From Azospirillum baldaniorum (GTDB taxonomy: Bacteria; Pseudomonadota; Alphaproteobacteria; Azospirillales; Azospirillaceae), in NCBI RefSeq assembly GCF_003119195.2, contig NZ_CP022254.1, positions 38,501 to 102,500 of the forward strand: a DNA stretch of 64,000 nucleotides, read 5' to 3'. Position 1 is the first letter of the stretch; every line of letters begins with the position of its first letter. A program made the translations under genes and the position numbers. Shown one piece after another: positions 28,079 through 37,557 of this stretch. The notes under the pieces are model-generated. The model saw only the letters and a program-made list of their open reading frames with translations. It had not been told where the DNA came from and did no database searches.

Positions 28079-28101
28079 GGGTTTTCACTTCAGGAGTGCC
28101 C

Positions 28102-28782
28102 TCACCCCGCCGGGGGCTGAAGCACGGCGATCTCCTTGCCATCCTCCGAATAGGTCCGCAGCGGTTCGATCAGCAGGCCGCGGCGGTAGACGCCGTGCTG
28201 CATCAGCGCGCCGGAGGGGAAGAAGCGGCGCAGCACCCCGTCCTGAAGCCCGTCCAGGAAGGCCGCGCGCTCGCTCACCGTGCCGTCGTCGTAATAGCCC
28301 AGGACCGGGCCGTGCAGGCGGTCGTTGGCGTAGCTCTCCCGCCGCATCGGGCGACCCTGCGGGCTGTGGAACAGCGCCTCGCCCTCGCGCTTGCCGTCGC
28401 AATACTGGAAGACGGCGGCCACCGTGCCGCTCTCGTGGAAGAAGACCGACGGGCCGTTGAGGAACCCGCCGCGGTAGGTCATGCGGCAGGTCGGGCGGGC
28501 GTTGGCGTAGAAGGTGGTCTGGCCGTGCTGCACGCCGTCCGCATACTCGGCGACCTGGACGAGGGCGCCGCCGGGGGCGTAGTTGCGCACCTCTCCATGC
28601 AGCTTCCCGGCACGCAGCCGGGCGCGCAGGATCGGGTGCCCGTCCTCGCCGTAGGCGGTGTAGAGGCCATGGAACTGCTCGTCGCGCATCTCGCCGCTGC
28701 GCACGATGCGGCCCTGCTCGTCGCGTTCCTCCACGGGCTGGGGATCGGGAATCCGCGCTTCAGATGGGCTGTCGTCGGCCAT
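28102..28782 (-). CDS. MORN-repeat protein linked to VgrG
   Basis: A 226-aa soluble protein starting one base after the vgrG stop. Most of it is a string of MORN/YwqK-like repeats of 20-odd residues (RSGEMRDEQFHGLYTAYGED, RAGKLHGEVRNYAPGGALVQ, RGGFLNGPSVFFHESGTVAA, DGLQDGVLRRFFPSGALMQH). No signal peptide, membrane helix or toxin motif is seen. Proteins of this repeat type are found beside T6SS spikes, where an adaptor, effector-associated or immunity role is possible. The tight coupling to vgrG shows it belongs to the spike; its exact job is unknown. Confidence 0.75.
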   Translation of the reverse strand: MADDSPSEARIPDPQPVEERDEQGRIVRSGEMRDEQFHGLYTAYGEDGHPILRARLRAGKLHGEVRNYAPGGALVQVAEYADGVQHGQTTFYANARPTCRMTYRGGFLNGPSVFFHESGTVAAVFQYCDGKREGEALFHSPQGRPMRRESYANDRLHGPVLGYYDDGTVSERAAFLDGLQDGVLRRFFPSGALMQHGVYRRGLLIEPLRTYSEDGKEIAVLQPPAG

Positions 28783-28783
28783 C

Positions 28784-30859
28784 TCAATTCACCTTCACCA
28801 GGGTGCCTTTGACGGTCATGATGGCGCCGGCGCTGACCTCGCCCATGGTCTGGGCCTTCAGCGTGGCGGACAGCCCCTCGGCGGTCAGGGCCATCCCGGC
28901 CTTCAGGTTCATGCCCATGCTCGCCTTGACGTCCATGCCCATGCCCGACTTGATCTCCATCGCCATGCCGGACTTGGCGTTGAAGGCGCCGCCGGCGTCG
29001 AGCTTCATGTCCGTGCCGGACTTGACGGCGACTTCGCCGGAGGTGGCCGTCACCTTGACCGACTTGCCCTTGATGACCACGTCGCCGGTCACGTCGATGG
29101 TCAGGTTGCCCTTCACGGTCAGGGTGTAGTCGCCGTCGGCCTTGTGGATGAAGTCCGCCTTGTTGGTGTGGGTCTCGTTCCCCTTCACCGTCACGGCGCG
29201 CGTGCCCTTCGCGACCTCGTGAGTCTCGTTGCCGTCCGACACGGTGATGCTGTGATCGTTCTTCACGGTCAGCTTGCGGTCGTGCTGGATGTCGATGGTG
29301 CTGTCGTTCTCGACCGTCTCCACCTCGTCGTGTTTGACGAGGCGGGTCACGTCGTTCAACACCTCGACGTTCATGTCCTTCTGGGCGTGAACGAAAATCT
29401 CCTCGGCGTCGGCCTTGTCCTCGAAGCGGATCTCGTTGAACTTGCCGGTGCCGTTCTTCGAGGTCTGGGTCTTGATGGTGCTCTTGGTCGAATCGTCGGG
29501 CAGCGTGTAGGGCACGGTCTGCTCGGCGTTGTAGACGGAGCCGGTGACCAGTGGGCGGTCGGGGTCGCCGTCGAGGAAGGTCACCACCACCTCTTGCCCG
29601 ACGCGCGGGAAGAACATGATGCCGTAGTTCTTGCCCGCCCAGTTCTGCGCGACGCGGACCCAGCAGGAGCTTTTCTCGTCCTTCTTGCCCAGCCGGTCCC
29701 AGTGGAACTGCACCTTGATGCGCCCGTATTTGTCGAGCCAGATCTCCTCCCCGCTCTTGCCGACGACGATGGCGGTCTGGGTGGAGTGGATGCGCGGCTT
29801 CACCGCCGTGTCGAGCGGGCGGAAGGGCAGATCGGGCGGGAAGGCGGTGAAATGGGCGTTGAAATGGCCGCTCGCCCCGTCGATGCGCACGGAATACAGG
29901 ACATACTCGGCGTTCAGGTCGCTCTTGCTGTGGCCGGACACGGTGATGCGCGTCCCGGCCTCCAGCGACCGGCATTCGCCGCTGCCGCGCACCCGGCGTC
30001 CGGGGAAGGCCAGCGCCTGCTGGCGCAGCTTGGCCATCGCCTCACCGTCTGACGAGGTGGTGTGGCGGCCCATGTAGTCGCTGACCGTGCCGAAGCCCGA
30101 CGCGCCCTCGGCCGTGGCGTAGAGATCGGTTGAGGGCGTCTCGAAATGGTAGCCGTCGATGCCGTAGCTCTTGGTCGTCACGCGGCGCTCGACGCTGAGC
30201 CCGTTCAGCACATGGTCCTCGTCGTCGTGCCCTTCGGTGGTGCGGTATTCGAAAGCGTCGAGCAGCGTGCTCTTGGCGAAGGCGTTGGCCCCGTCGCCCA
30301 GCACCAGCGTGTGCTTCCCGTCCTCATGCGCGAAGTAATAGAAGATGCCTTCCTCTTCGAGCAGACGGGCGACGAAGTTGTAGTCGGTCTCGCGGTACTG
30401 CACGCAATATTCGCGCTTGGCGTAGGTGCCGGTCAGCGATTTCTTGAGGTCGGTGTAGCCGGCGCCCTTGCAGACCTCCTCGACGATTTCCGGGACCGTC
30501 TTCTCCTGGAAGATGCGGCAGTCGCCGGAATGGGTCAGCATCCACAGCCAGGGGTGAAGCTCCGCCTCGTAATGGGCGACCTGGCCGCGGTCGTCGACGT
30601 GGGTCAGTTCGATCCGCCCGACGATGGCGTTGATGTAGCGCACCGTCTCCTGGTCGCCGAGCGTGATGGCGACGGTCACCGCCTTGCCGACGACGCGGTC
30701 GAAGGCGATGTCCTCGTCCGACGAGATCATCGTGACGCGGTAGGTGAACAGCGACGACAGCCGCTCCTCCCCCACGATGGTGCGCAGCGCCAGCGCGTCC
30801 GCCCCCAGCGGGGTGGTGATGGACAGATACTGGCCGTCCTGGGAAAAGCGCTTCGCCAT
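28784..30859 (-). CDS. vgrG: T6SS spike protein VgrG (TssI)
   Basis: A 691-aa protein: a gp27-like N-terminal half (LFTYRVTMISSDEDIAFDRV; YCVQYRETDYNFVARLLEEE; GIFYYF), an OB-fold/gp5-like region (RIKVQFHWDRLG, SSCWVRVAQNWAGKNYGIMF, PRVGQEVVVTFLDGDPDRP) and a long beta-helix tail of short repeats. It ends in plain repeats (VKVN) with no extra effector domain. It forms the trimeric tip on the Hcp tube. It follows tssH in the same direction and is followed at once by the MORN gene. Confidence 0.95.
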   Translation of the reverse strand: MAKRFSQDGQYLSITTPLGADALALRTIVGEERLSSLFTYRVTMISSDEDIAFDRVVGKAVTVAITLGDQETVRYINAIVGRIELTHVDDRGQVAHYEAELHPWLWMLTHSGDCRIFQEKTVPEIVEEVCKGAGYTDLKKSLTGTYAKREYCVQYRETDYNFVARLLEEEGIFYYFAHEDGKHTLVLGDGANAFAKSTLLDAFEYRTTEGHDDEDHVLNGLSVERRVTTKSYGIDGYHFETPSTDLYATAEGASGFGTVSDYMGRHTTSSDGEAMAKLRQQALAFPGRRVRGSGECRSLEAGTRITVSGHSKSDLNAEYVLYSVRIDGASGHFNAHFTAFPPDLPFRPLDTAVKPRIHSTQTAIVVGKSGEEIWLDKYGRIKVQFHWDRLGKKDEKSSCWVRVAQNWAGKNYGIMFFPRVGQEVVVTFLDGDPDRPLVTGSVYNAEQTVPYTLPDDSTKSTIKTQTSKNGTGKFNEIRFEDKADAEEIFVHAQKDMNVEVLNDVTRLVKHDEVETVENDSTIDIQHDRKLTVKNDHSITVSDGNETHEVAKGTRAVTVKGNETHTNKADFIHKADGDYTLTVKGNLTIDVTGDVVIKGKSVKVTATSGEVAVKSGTDMKLDAGGAFNAKSGMAMEIKSGMGMDVKASMGMNLKAGMALTAEGLSATLKAQTMGEVSAGAIMTVKGTLVKVN

Positions 30860-30875
30860 CCTCGCCGCTCCCCGG

Positions 30876-33491
30876 TCAGGCCGCCGTGCCGTCCACGCTG
30901 ACGGTGAAGCGGCCGTCCGCGCCGTGGTCCACGGTGATGCGGCCCACCGGCTGGCCGGCGGCGACGCGGTCGAGGATGCGGATCGCCACCTCCGGCACCA
31001 CGAACTCCGACAGCAGCGTGTCGATCATGCGCGCCCCGGCGTCGGAGTTCAGCGCCCGCAGAACCAGCGCCTCCACCGCCGCGTCGGTGACGGCCAACTC
31101 GGCGCCGCGGTTGCCGGCGGTGCGGCGTTGCAGCTTGTCCAGCTTCATCGTCACGATGCGGCGGATCTGCGCCTCGCTCAGCGGGTAATAGGGCACGACC
31201 GACAGGCGGCCGAGGAAGGCCGGGCGGAAGCGGCGGCGCAGCACGTCGGAGATGGCGGCCAGCCCATCCTCCCGCGCCTCGCCGATGCGCCCGGCGTCGA
31301 GCGCCTCGCGGCCCAATGCGAACAGCTCGGTGTCCCCCAGGTTGCTGGTCAGCAGGATCAGCGTGTTGCGGAAGTCCACCTCCACCCCCTCGCCGTCCTC
31401 CAGAACGCCCTTGTCGAAGACCTGATAGAACATGTCCAGCACGTCGGGGTGGGCCTTTTCGACCTCGTCCATCAGCAGCACGGCGTGGGGGCGGCGGCGC
31501 ACCGCCTCGGTCAGCACGCCGCCGCTGCCGTAGCCGACATAGCCCGGCGGGGCGCCGCGCAGCGTCGCCACGGCGTGGGCCTCCTGATACTCCGACATGT
31601 TGATGGTGATCAGGCTGTCCTCGCCGCCGTTCAGCAGCTCGGCGAGCGCCAGGGCGGTTTCGGTCTTGCCGACGCCGCTCGGGCCGCTCAGCAGGAAGAC
31701 GCCGATGGGGCGCTGCGGCTCGCCCAGCCCGGCGCGGTAGCCGCGCACGGCCCGCGCGATGGCCTGGAGCGCCTGCGGCTGGCCGACGACGCGGGCGGCC
31801 ATGCGGTCCTCCAGCGTGGCGACCACCTCCAGGTCGTCCTTGGACATCGAACCGACCGGGATGCCGGTCCAGTTCGACACCACGGCGGCGACCACCGCAC
31901 CGTCCACCCGGTGCGGGACCAGCGGGCTGTCGCTCTGCACGGCCTTCAGCTTTTCCATGGCCGCGGCGGCCTCCACCGCATGGCCGGCCTTCAGCGCGGC
32001 TTCCACCGCATTGACCAGATCGTGCTCGCGCGTCCAGCGCTCGTCCAGCGCGGCCTTCTCCAGGGAGAGCGCGCCGCGGCGTTGCGAAATCTGCGACAGG
32101 CGGGCGTGGTGGGCGGTGCCGGGTTCGGCCTCCAGCCGCTCCGCCTCGCGGGCGAGGATGGCGTCCTCGCGCTCCATCGCCTCGATGGCCTCGGGCTTGG
32201 AGCTGCGGGCGATGGCGACGCGGGCGCAGGCGGTGTCGAGCACGCTGATCGCCTTGTCAGGCAACTGGCGGGCGGGGATGTAGCGGGCGGACAGGGCGAC
32301 CGCGGCGGCGATGCCGTCGTCCAGCACGCTGACCCCGTGATGCTCCTCGAAGCGGCGGACGAGGCCGCGCAGCATGGCGGCCGCCGCCGTCTCGTCCGGT
32401 TCCGGCACCGAGACGGGCTGGAAGCGGCGGGCCAGCGCCGGGTCCTTCTCGAAATACTTCTTGTACTCGGCCCAGGTGGTGGCGGCGATGGTGCGAAACT
32501 CGCCACGGGCCAGGGCGGGCTTCAGCAGGTTGGCGGCGTCGCCCTGGCCAGCGGCTCCGCCGGCGCCGATCAGCGCGTGCGCCTCGTCGATGAAGACGAC
32601 CATCGGCACGGGGGAGGCCGAGACCTCCTTGATGATCGACTTCAGCCGGTTCTCGAACTCGCCCTTCACCCCGGCTCCGGCTTGCAGCAGCCCGAGGTCG
32701 AGCGTGCGGATGACCATGCCGCGCAGCGGCGGCGGCACGTCGCCCTCGGCGATGCGCAGGGCCAGCCCTTCCACAATGGCGGTCTTGCCGACGCCGGGGT
32801 CGCCGACGAGGATCGGGTTGTTCTGGCGGCGGCGCATCATCACGTCGATGACCTGCCGGATCTCGCGGTCGCGCCCGATCACCGGGTCGATCTTCCCGGC
32901 CTTGGCCTGGGCGGTCAGGTCCTGGCTGTACTGATCCAGCATGGCCCGCCCGTCCGACGCGGCGGAGAGCGGAGCGGCGGTGGGAGAGGAGTCGGACGCG
33001 GCGGCGGACGGTCCGCCCTCCTTCAGAACGCGCACCAGTTCCGGCAGGTCGGACGCGGTGCGCTCGCGCGGCAGGGCGAGCAGCGAGGGGGCGGACTCCG
33101 TGATCACCGCCCGCACGGAATCGCAGGCGACCGCGGCCCAGAGGATGGCCGGGAGGAGGATCTGCGGGCTGTCCAGATGGGTGACGGAGATCAGCAGCGC
33201 CGTCTCCAGCATCTCTGGCACGCGGGGGGAGAAGGCCGGGGTGCGGCTGTTGCCGCGGCGGATGCGGTCCAGCGCCGCGTCCAGTTCCGTCTCCAGCCGG
33301 CCCGCCTCGACGCCGTAATGGCGCAGGATGCCGGCGACGGTAGCGTCCTTCAGCCGCAGCAGGGCCAGCAGCACATGCTCCGCCTCGACGTCGTAATGGG
33401 TCTGCGAGACGCACAGCGCGGCGGAGCGTTCCAGAACCTTGCGCCCGTCGCGGTCGAGCTTTCCGATGAGGGACTTGATGTCGGCGGTCAC
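30876..33491 (-). CDS. tssH: T6SS sheath-disassembly ATPase ClpV (TssH)
   Basis: An 871-aa AAA+ unfoldase of the ClpB class. It has an N-domain (about 1-150), a first ATPase (Walker A GDPGVGKTAIVEG, VFIDEAHALIGAG), a middle coiled-coil region and a second ATPase (GPSGVGKTETALALAEL, LLMDEVEKAHPDV). In T6SS it takes apart contracted TssBC sheath. Start is GTG, overlapping the tssG stop (GTGA). Confidence 0.95.
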   Translation of the reverse strand: MTADIKSLIGKLDRDGRKVLERSAALCVSQTHYDVEAEHVLLALLRLKDATVAGILRHYGVEAGRLETELDAALDRIRRGNSRTPAFSPRVPEMLETALLISVTHLDSPQILLPAILWAAVACDSVRAVITESAPSLLALPRERTASDLPELVRVLKEGGPSAAASDSSPTAAPLSAASDGRAMLDQYSQDLTAQAKAGKIDPVIGRDREIRQVIDVMMRRRQNNPILVGDPGVGKTAIVEGLALRIAEGDVPPPLRGMVIRTLDLGLLQAGAGVKGEFENRLKSIIKEVSASPVPMVVFIDEAHALIGAGGAAGQGDAANLLKPALARGEFRTIAATTWAEYKKYFEKDPALARRFQPVSVPEPDETAAAAMLRGLVRRFEEHHGVSVLDDGIAAAVALSARYIPARQLPDKAISVLDTACARVAIARSSKPEAIEAMEREDAILAREAERLEAEPGTAHHARLSQISQRRGALSLEKAALDERWTREHDLVNAVEAALKAGHAVEAAAAMEKLKAVQSDSPLVPHRVDGAVVAAVVSNWTGIPVGSMSKDDLEVVATLEDRMAARVVGQPQALQAIARAVRGYRAGLGEPQRPIGVFLLSGPSGVGKTETALALAELLNGGEDSLITINMSEYQEAHAVATLRGAPPGYVGYGSGGVLTEAVRRRPHAVLLMDEVEKAHPDVLDMFYQVFDKGVLEDGEGVEVDFRNTLILLTSNLGDTELFALGREALDAGRIGEAREDGLAAISDVLRRRFRPAFLGRLSVVPYYPLSEAQIRRIVTMKLDKLQRRTAGNRGAELAVTDAAVEALVLRALNSDAGARMIDTLLSEFVVPEVAIRILDRVAAGQPVGRITVDHGADGRFTVSVDGTAA

Positions 33492-34558
33492 GGGACGGCT
33501 CCCTGGGATGACGTTGCGGGCGGGGCGGGGTCGAGGGTCAGGCGCCCGTCCTTCACATTCGGGCGGCCCGGCGCCCGCAGCCAGGAGGTCCAGCCGAGGC
33601 GGCTGCCCTCCGGCGGCTTGGTGGACAGGCGCGTCAGCGGCACCTTGGTGGCTTCCAGCACCAGCACGATGCGAAAATCCATGCCGTCCCCGGTGTGGAA
33701 GCGGGCGAGCGCGCAGAGGGTCTGATGGTGCCGCCCGTCGGGCAGGAACTCGCGGAAGCGCTCCAGGCTGTCGAGCGTCAGTTCGATGGCGTAGCAGCTC
33801 TGCTGGTCCCAGACGCGGCGGCCCAGCACGACGGTGCGGCCGAGGCTGTTGTTCCGCGCGCCGAAGCCGCCGCCGATGCGGGTCCGGCTCTCCTCGTCCA
33901 GCGGCAGCCAGCGCCCGACGAAGCTCTCCACCCGCACCTTGACCCGGAAGACGGCGCCGAGGATCGCCTCAAGCCCAGCCGACGAACGGCGCCGGTTGGC
34001 GAGGATGCCGGAGAAGGCCAGCAGCATCCGGTCGGGCGTGCCGGGCAGGCGCTGTTCCAGGCCGGGCGTGCCGATTCCGGCCAGCGCGCGCAGCACACGG
34101 GCCATCAGGGTGCGTTCCGGGTCGCGCTCCAGCAGGGGGAGGCTGCCCTGGCGGGTGCGGTAGAAGATCGACATCAGGCGGTGGTTGAAGATGTCGTAGA
34201 AGGCCGAGCCCGCCGTGTCGTGTCGCGCCGCTCGCTCCACGAGCAGTTCGGTGGCGACGTAGGGCAGGGGGCCGTTGATGCCCGCCACGCCCAGAACGGG
34301 GGAACGCACCACGCCGCGCCCGTCCTCGGTCCGCCGCGCCTCGACCACGTCGCTGGCGGGGAAGACGAAGCTGGGGTCGTGCTCGATGCGGACGGCCTCC
34401 TGCTCCGGGTCGATGCCGGTGCCGAGCGGGGCCAAGCCGGGGGCGGCGCGCTCCAGCAGGGCGATGGCCTGCAGCAGGTCGAAGCCCCAGGGCTCGGCCT
34501 CCAGCCGGTCGATCAGGGCGGGAGGCTGGCCCGAGGAGGGGGGAGGGCGGTCCGTCAC
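33488..34558 (-). CDS. tssG: T6SS baseplate subunit TssG
   Basis: 356 aa from a GTG at 34558 that overlaps the tssF stop. Family features include LEAEPWGFDLLQAIALLERA near the N-terminus, GPLPYVATELLVERAARHDT, then FYDIFNHRLMSIFYRTRQ. It forms the baseplate wedge with TssF, TssE and TssK. GTGA overlaps at both ends show tight coupling. Confidence 0.93.
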   Translation of the reverse strand: MTDRPPPSSGQPPALIDRLEAEPWGFDLLQAIALLERAAPGLAPLGTGIDPEQEAVRIEHDPSFVFPASDVVEARRTEDGRGVVRSPVLGVAGINGPLPYVATELLVERAARHDTAGSAFYDIFNHRLMSIFYRTRQGSLPLLERDPERTLMARVLRALAGIGTPGLEQRLPGTPDRMLLAFSGILANRRRSSAGLEAILGAVFRVKVRVESFVGRWLPLDEESRTRIGGGFGARNNSLGRTVVLGRRVWDQQSCYAIELTLDSLERFREFLPDGRHHQTLCALARFHTGDGMDFRIVLVLEATKVPLTRLSTKPPEGSRLGWTSWLRAPGRPNVKDGRLTLDPAPPATSSQGAVP

Positions 34559-36351
34559 AGGACCGGCTGGCTGCCGGCGAGGCGCGACCATGCCTTCCAG
34601 ACCCCTTCCCGTTGCACCGAGCGCAGCCGAAGCTGGGCGAAGGCGTTGACGTTGATGTAGAGCCCGAGGAAGCGGCTGAGCACGCCGCCGAAGACCAGCG
34701 GGCTGGCGCCGACGAAGTTCCGCTCGTCCAGTGCCACCGTCACCTCCAGCCCGCGCACGAAGCCGCGCCAGGCGTCCTGTCCCATGCGGTGCAGCACCGG
34801 GCGGGAGGACAGGCCCTGCACGCCGCGGATCTGGTGCTGGGCGGACGGATCGTCGGGCGCGTGCAGCAGCAGGATGGATTGCAGGGCGCGCAGCCCCTCG
34901 GCGTCGCCGGTGAGGCTGAGATGGTTGACCGACAGGTGCGAGATCAGCTTCCAGGCCGAGGAGCCGCCCGCCGGGGCCGGGCGGCCGGGCGTCGGCTTGT
35001 GCAGACAGCGGATGGTGGCGATGGGGGCGGATTCCTCGATCATCAGCGCCGCCCCCGCCGGCACCTGCTCGGCCAGCGCGCGGTTGGTGCAGAGCGTGCG
35101 CACCAGAAGCGTCTCGTCCGCCGGGTCGGTCGGCGTCAGGTCGAGGTGGTGCAGGCTGAGATGGATGTCGGTGCCCGGCACGTCCTCCCGCTGGGTCGGC
35201 TCACGCGCGGCCAGCCAGAAGCCGCGCGGCTCCGTTTCGGCCTCGGCGTGCTGGTGCGAAAAGAGGGGGACGTAGCGGTGGTGCATGCCGTCGCCGTCGC
35301 GCAGGCCGCTGACCTCCAGGATCGAATGGACCTCGGTCGTGCGCTCGCGCAGGGCGTCGGGAACGACGCGGTAGGCGGTGCGCCGGTGGTTCAGCCGGAT
35401 CGGCTCCGCCGTGCGGTTGAACAGGTTGACGATGGGCGTGCAGCCGAGGACGAAGCTGTCCTTGCGCAGGGTCAGCCGGTTGGGCAGCGGGCGCGACACC
35501 GCGATCAGGATGTCCACGACCTCGCCCGACAGCCGGCCTTGCGGAAGCGGCAGGTCGTAGAAGTCGAACTTCTGCGGAAACTCGAAGTATTCCTGCAACA
35601 GGCCGTAGGCCGGCTGGGCATGCTTGGGATGGGGCAGAACCGTCTCGTCCGGGCCGAAGCCCACGGGGGCGATCAGGTTCTCGCCGCGCAGCCGCACCGG
35701 CGGCTTGCCGGGCTGGACGTAGGCGATCTCGACCACGCCGCACAGGAACAGCTCGTGCAGGGCGGATGTGAGGATCGTTTCGCCGTCGATGAACAGGCGC
35801 AGCCTGTCGATCGGCAGATTCTCGAAGGACTGGTTGCGCGTTTCCAGCCGCAGCCGCAGCACCGAGGCGGTGGCGGCGCCGTCGAGGAAGTCGTAGCGGT
35901 CCGCCGGCTCCACCGCGGCGTCGGTCACCGCGACCGGCCACAGCGTCACGTCGTAGGCGGTGCGGAAGCGGCAACGGATGTTGTCCTCGGCCACGGCGTG
36001 CAGCGGCGTCCCGCGCGGCACGCGGAAGCCGCCGGTCAGCCGCCCCTCGCCGGGCGTCGGCTCCATCCGCGCGATGCCCATGGCCGGGATCGGCGCGATC
36101 ATCTGCGGGTGGAGGATGCCGAGCAGAGCTTCGGAGAAGCGCGGGAATTCGCGCTCCAGATTGAGTTGCAGGCGACCCGACAGGAAAGCGAAGGATTCGA
36201 TCAGCCGCTCGACGTTCGGGTCGGCGGCTTGGTCCGGTCCCAGCGCCAGCCGGCGCGCGATCTTGGGATAGCTGCGCGCGAAGGCTTCGCCCGCCCGGCG
36301 GACGTAGAGAAGCTCGCGTTCGTAATGGTCGAGGAGGTCCTCGCGCCGCAT
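34555..36351 (-). CDS. tssF: T6SS baseplate subunit TssF
   Basis: 598 aa, the usual length. It starts with LLDHYERELLYVRRAGEAFA and contains FAFLSGRLQLNLEREFPRFS, then FVLGCTPIVNLFNRTAEPIR and a late FGGVLSRFLGLYINVNAFAQ, all typical of TssF (VC_A0110/ImpG). It is the central baseplate wedge protein. Confidence 0.95.
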   Translation of the reverse strand: MRREDLLDHYERELLYVRRAGEAFARSYPKIARRLALGPDQAADPNVERLIESFAFLSGRLQLNLEREFPRFSEALLGILHPQMIAPIPAMGIARMEPTPGEGRLTGGFRVPRGTPLHAVAEDNIRCRFRTAYDVTLWPVAVTDAAVEPADRYDFLDGAATASVLRLRLETRNQSFENLPIDRLRLFIDGETILTSALHELFLCGVVEIAYVQPGKPPVRLRGENLIAPVGFGPDETVLPHPKHAQPAYGLLQEYFEFPQKFDFYDLPLPQGRLSGEVVDILIAVSRPLPNRLTLRKDSFVLGCTPIVNLFNRTAEPIRLNHRRTAYRVVPDALRERTTEVHSILEVSGLRDGDGMHHRYVPLFSHQHAEAETEPRGFWLAAREPTQREDVPGTDIHLSLHHLDLTPTDPADETLLVRTLCTNRALAEQVPAGAALMIEESAPIATIRCLHKPTPGRPAPAGGSSAWKLISHLSVNHLSLTGDAEGLRALQSILLLHAPDDPSAQHQIRGVQGLSSRPVLHRMGQDAWRGFVRGLEVTVALDERNFVGASPLVFGGVLSRFLGLYINVNAFAQLRLRSVQREGVWKAWSRLAGSQPVL

Positions 36352-36365
36352 CCTGGTGCGTCCTT

Positions 36366-36839
36366 TCAGCCGGACTGGCTTGGCTCGGTGGCGGCCGGGC
36401 CGCGCAGGCCCACGTCGAACTCCAGCCGTTCGGTGACGGTGCCCGCCACGACCTCGCCGGAGATGCTGGTGACCATGGTGCCGCGCCCGGTTCCGGCGCT
36501 GACGGTCACCCGCGGGCGCTTCAGCCGCGGCTCGAAATCGATGATGGCCTGCCGCACCATCCGCTCCACCTGACGGCGGTCGGCGTCGGAAGCGGCGTCC
36601 AGATGCGTGATGTCGGAAATCCCATAGTCCAGCGCCGTTCCGCCGAGGTCGGGGCGGCGCGTGCCGGTGCTGCGGCTGTCGAGGATGCGCGCCACCTCGC
36701 GCTGAATCGACGCCTTGAGGTCGGGCATGGACAGCACCGTGGCGGACGGCTCGTCGCCCGTCGGGTGGTCCGGTTCGAAGTCGATCAGCCGTTCGAACAG
36801 CAGCGACCGTCCGCCGGTCATCGTCTTGGGCTGGGTCAT
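36366..36839 (-). CDS. tssE: T6SS baseplate protein TssE (gp25-like)
   Basis: A 157-aa gp25-like protein. It has LLFERLIDFEPD at the start, IQREVARILDSRSTGTRR and the LDYGISDITHL segment, and the basic RPRV strand late in the protein. It links baseplate to sheath and starts sheath polymerisation. A REP element separates it from hcp1. Confidence 0.92.
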   Translation of the reverse strand: MTQPKTMTGGRSLLFERLIDFEPDHPTGDEPSATVLSMPDLKASIQREVARILDSRSTGTRRPDLGGTALDYGISDITHLDAASDADRRQVERMVRQAIIDFEPRLKRPRVTVSAGTGRGTMVTSISGEVVAGTVTERLEFDVGLRGPAATEPSQSG

Positions 36840-36873
36840 CGCCGTGTCCGTTGGGGGTGAAGTCGCTTCAGTT

Positions 36874-36992
36874 CCTTCTCCCCTCTGGGGAGAAGGTTAG
36901 GATGAGGGGGTTGCGCGTCTCGGAGCGTCCGGCAAAAGCGCAACCCCCTCACCCGGCCCTGCGGGCCACCCTCTCCCCAGAGGGGAGAGGGT
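36874..36992. repeat. REP-type double palindrome, type B
   Basis: Arms of ccttctcccctctggggagaagg, then gatgagggggttgcg...cgcaaccccctcac, then ccctctccccagaggggagaggg. It is built from ctctcccc units rather than the ctcccccgc units of type A. Lying between hcp1 and tssE, it could stabilise hcp1 mRNA or lower downstream expression. Confidence 0.8.
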
Positions 36993-37003
36993 TATTTGCC
37001 ACC

Positions 37004-37519
37004 TCAGCTGTCGGAGACGGTGCCCTTCAGCAGGTTGAACTTCACGCCGCCACCGCCTTCGTGCTTCTGCTCCTCGGTGTAGCGCTTGTAGGTCCAGTAG
37101 ATCTCGGTGGCGTTGATCTCGATGGTCTCGGTCGTGTCGCCCTCGTTGACGCTCAGGCTGTGCTTGGCGATCAGCGGGTTGGTCAGCTCGATCGTCAGGA
37201 ACTCGCCCCACTGGTGGCTGTCGCCGATCGGCTTCAGGCAATGGATGGTCCACTGCTTCTTCGCCGTGTCGGAGTTGGCCGAGCGCAGCAGCAGCGAGAT
37301 CAGCTTGGGCGAGGCCCGGTCCCACTTGCGCTCAAGGGTGATGTTCTCGACCTTCGGGGTGTGGACCGTGCGGCGGGCGTTGGTCGACACTTCCATTTCG
37401 ACGGTCATGTCCTGCGACAGGGATTCGCACAGGATCATGTCCTTGAACACCACGCCCCCGGCGATCTCCACCGCGGACTCCCCCTGGACGTTGGGGATAT
37501 CGAGAATGATCATAGACAT
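37004..37519 (-). CDS. hcp: T6SS tube protein Hcp (TssD), copy 1
   Basis: A 171-aa protein of the Hcp family: IILDIPNVQGESA at the start, NARRTVHTPKVENITLERKW in the extended loop region, then FLTIELTNPLIAKHSLSVNE and EINATEIYWTYKRY. Hexamer rings stack into the inner tube that the sheath ejects. The ATG has GGAG about 10 nt upstream. It lies between tssC and tssE. Confidence 0.93.
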   Translation of the reverse strand: MSMIILDIPNVQGESAVEIAGGVVFKDMILCESLSQDMTVEMEVSTNARRTVHTPKVENITLERKWDRASPKLISLLLRSANSDTAKKQWTIHCLKPIGDSHQWGEFLTIELTNPLIAKHSLSVNEGDTTETIEINATEIYWTYKRYTEEQKHEGGGGVKFNLLKGTVSDS

Positions 37520-37557
37520 GCGGATTTACTCCGGACGATGCGTTCGGGGGGAGGGGA

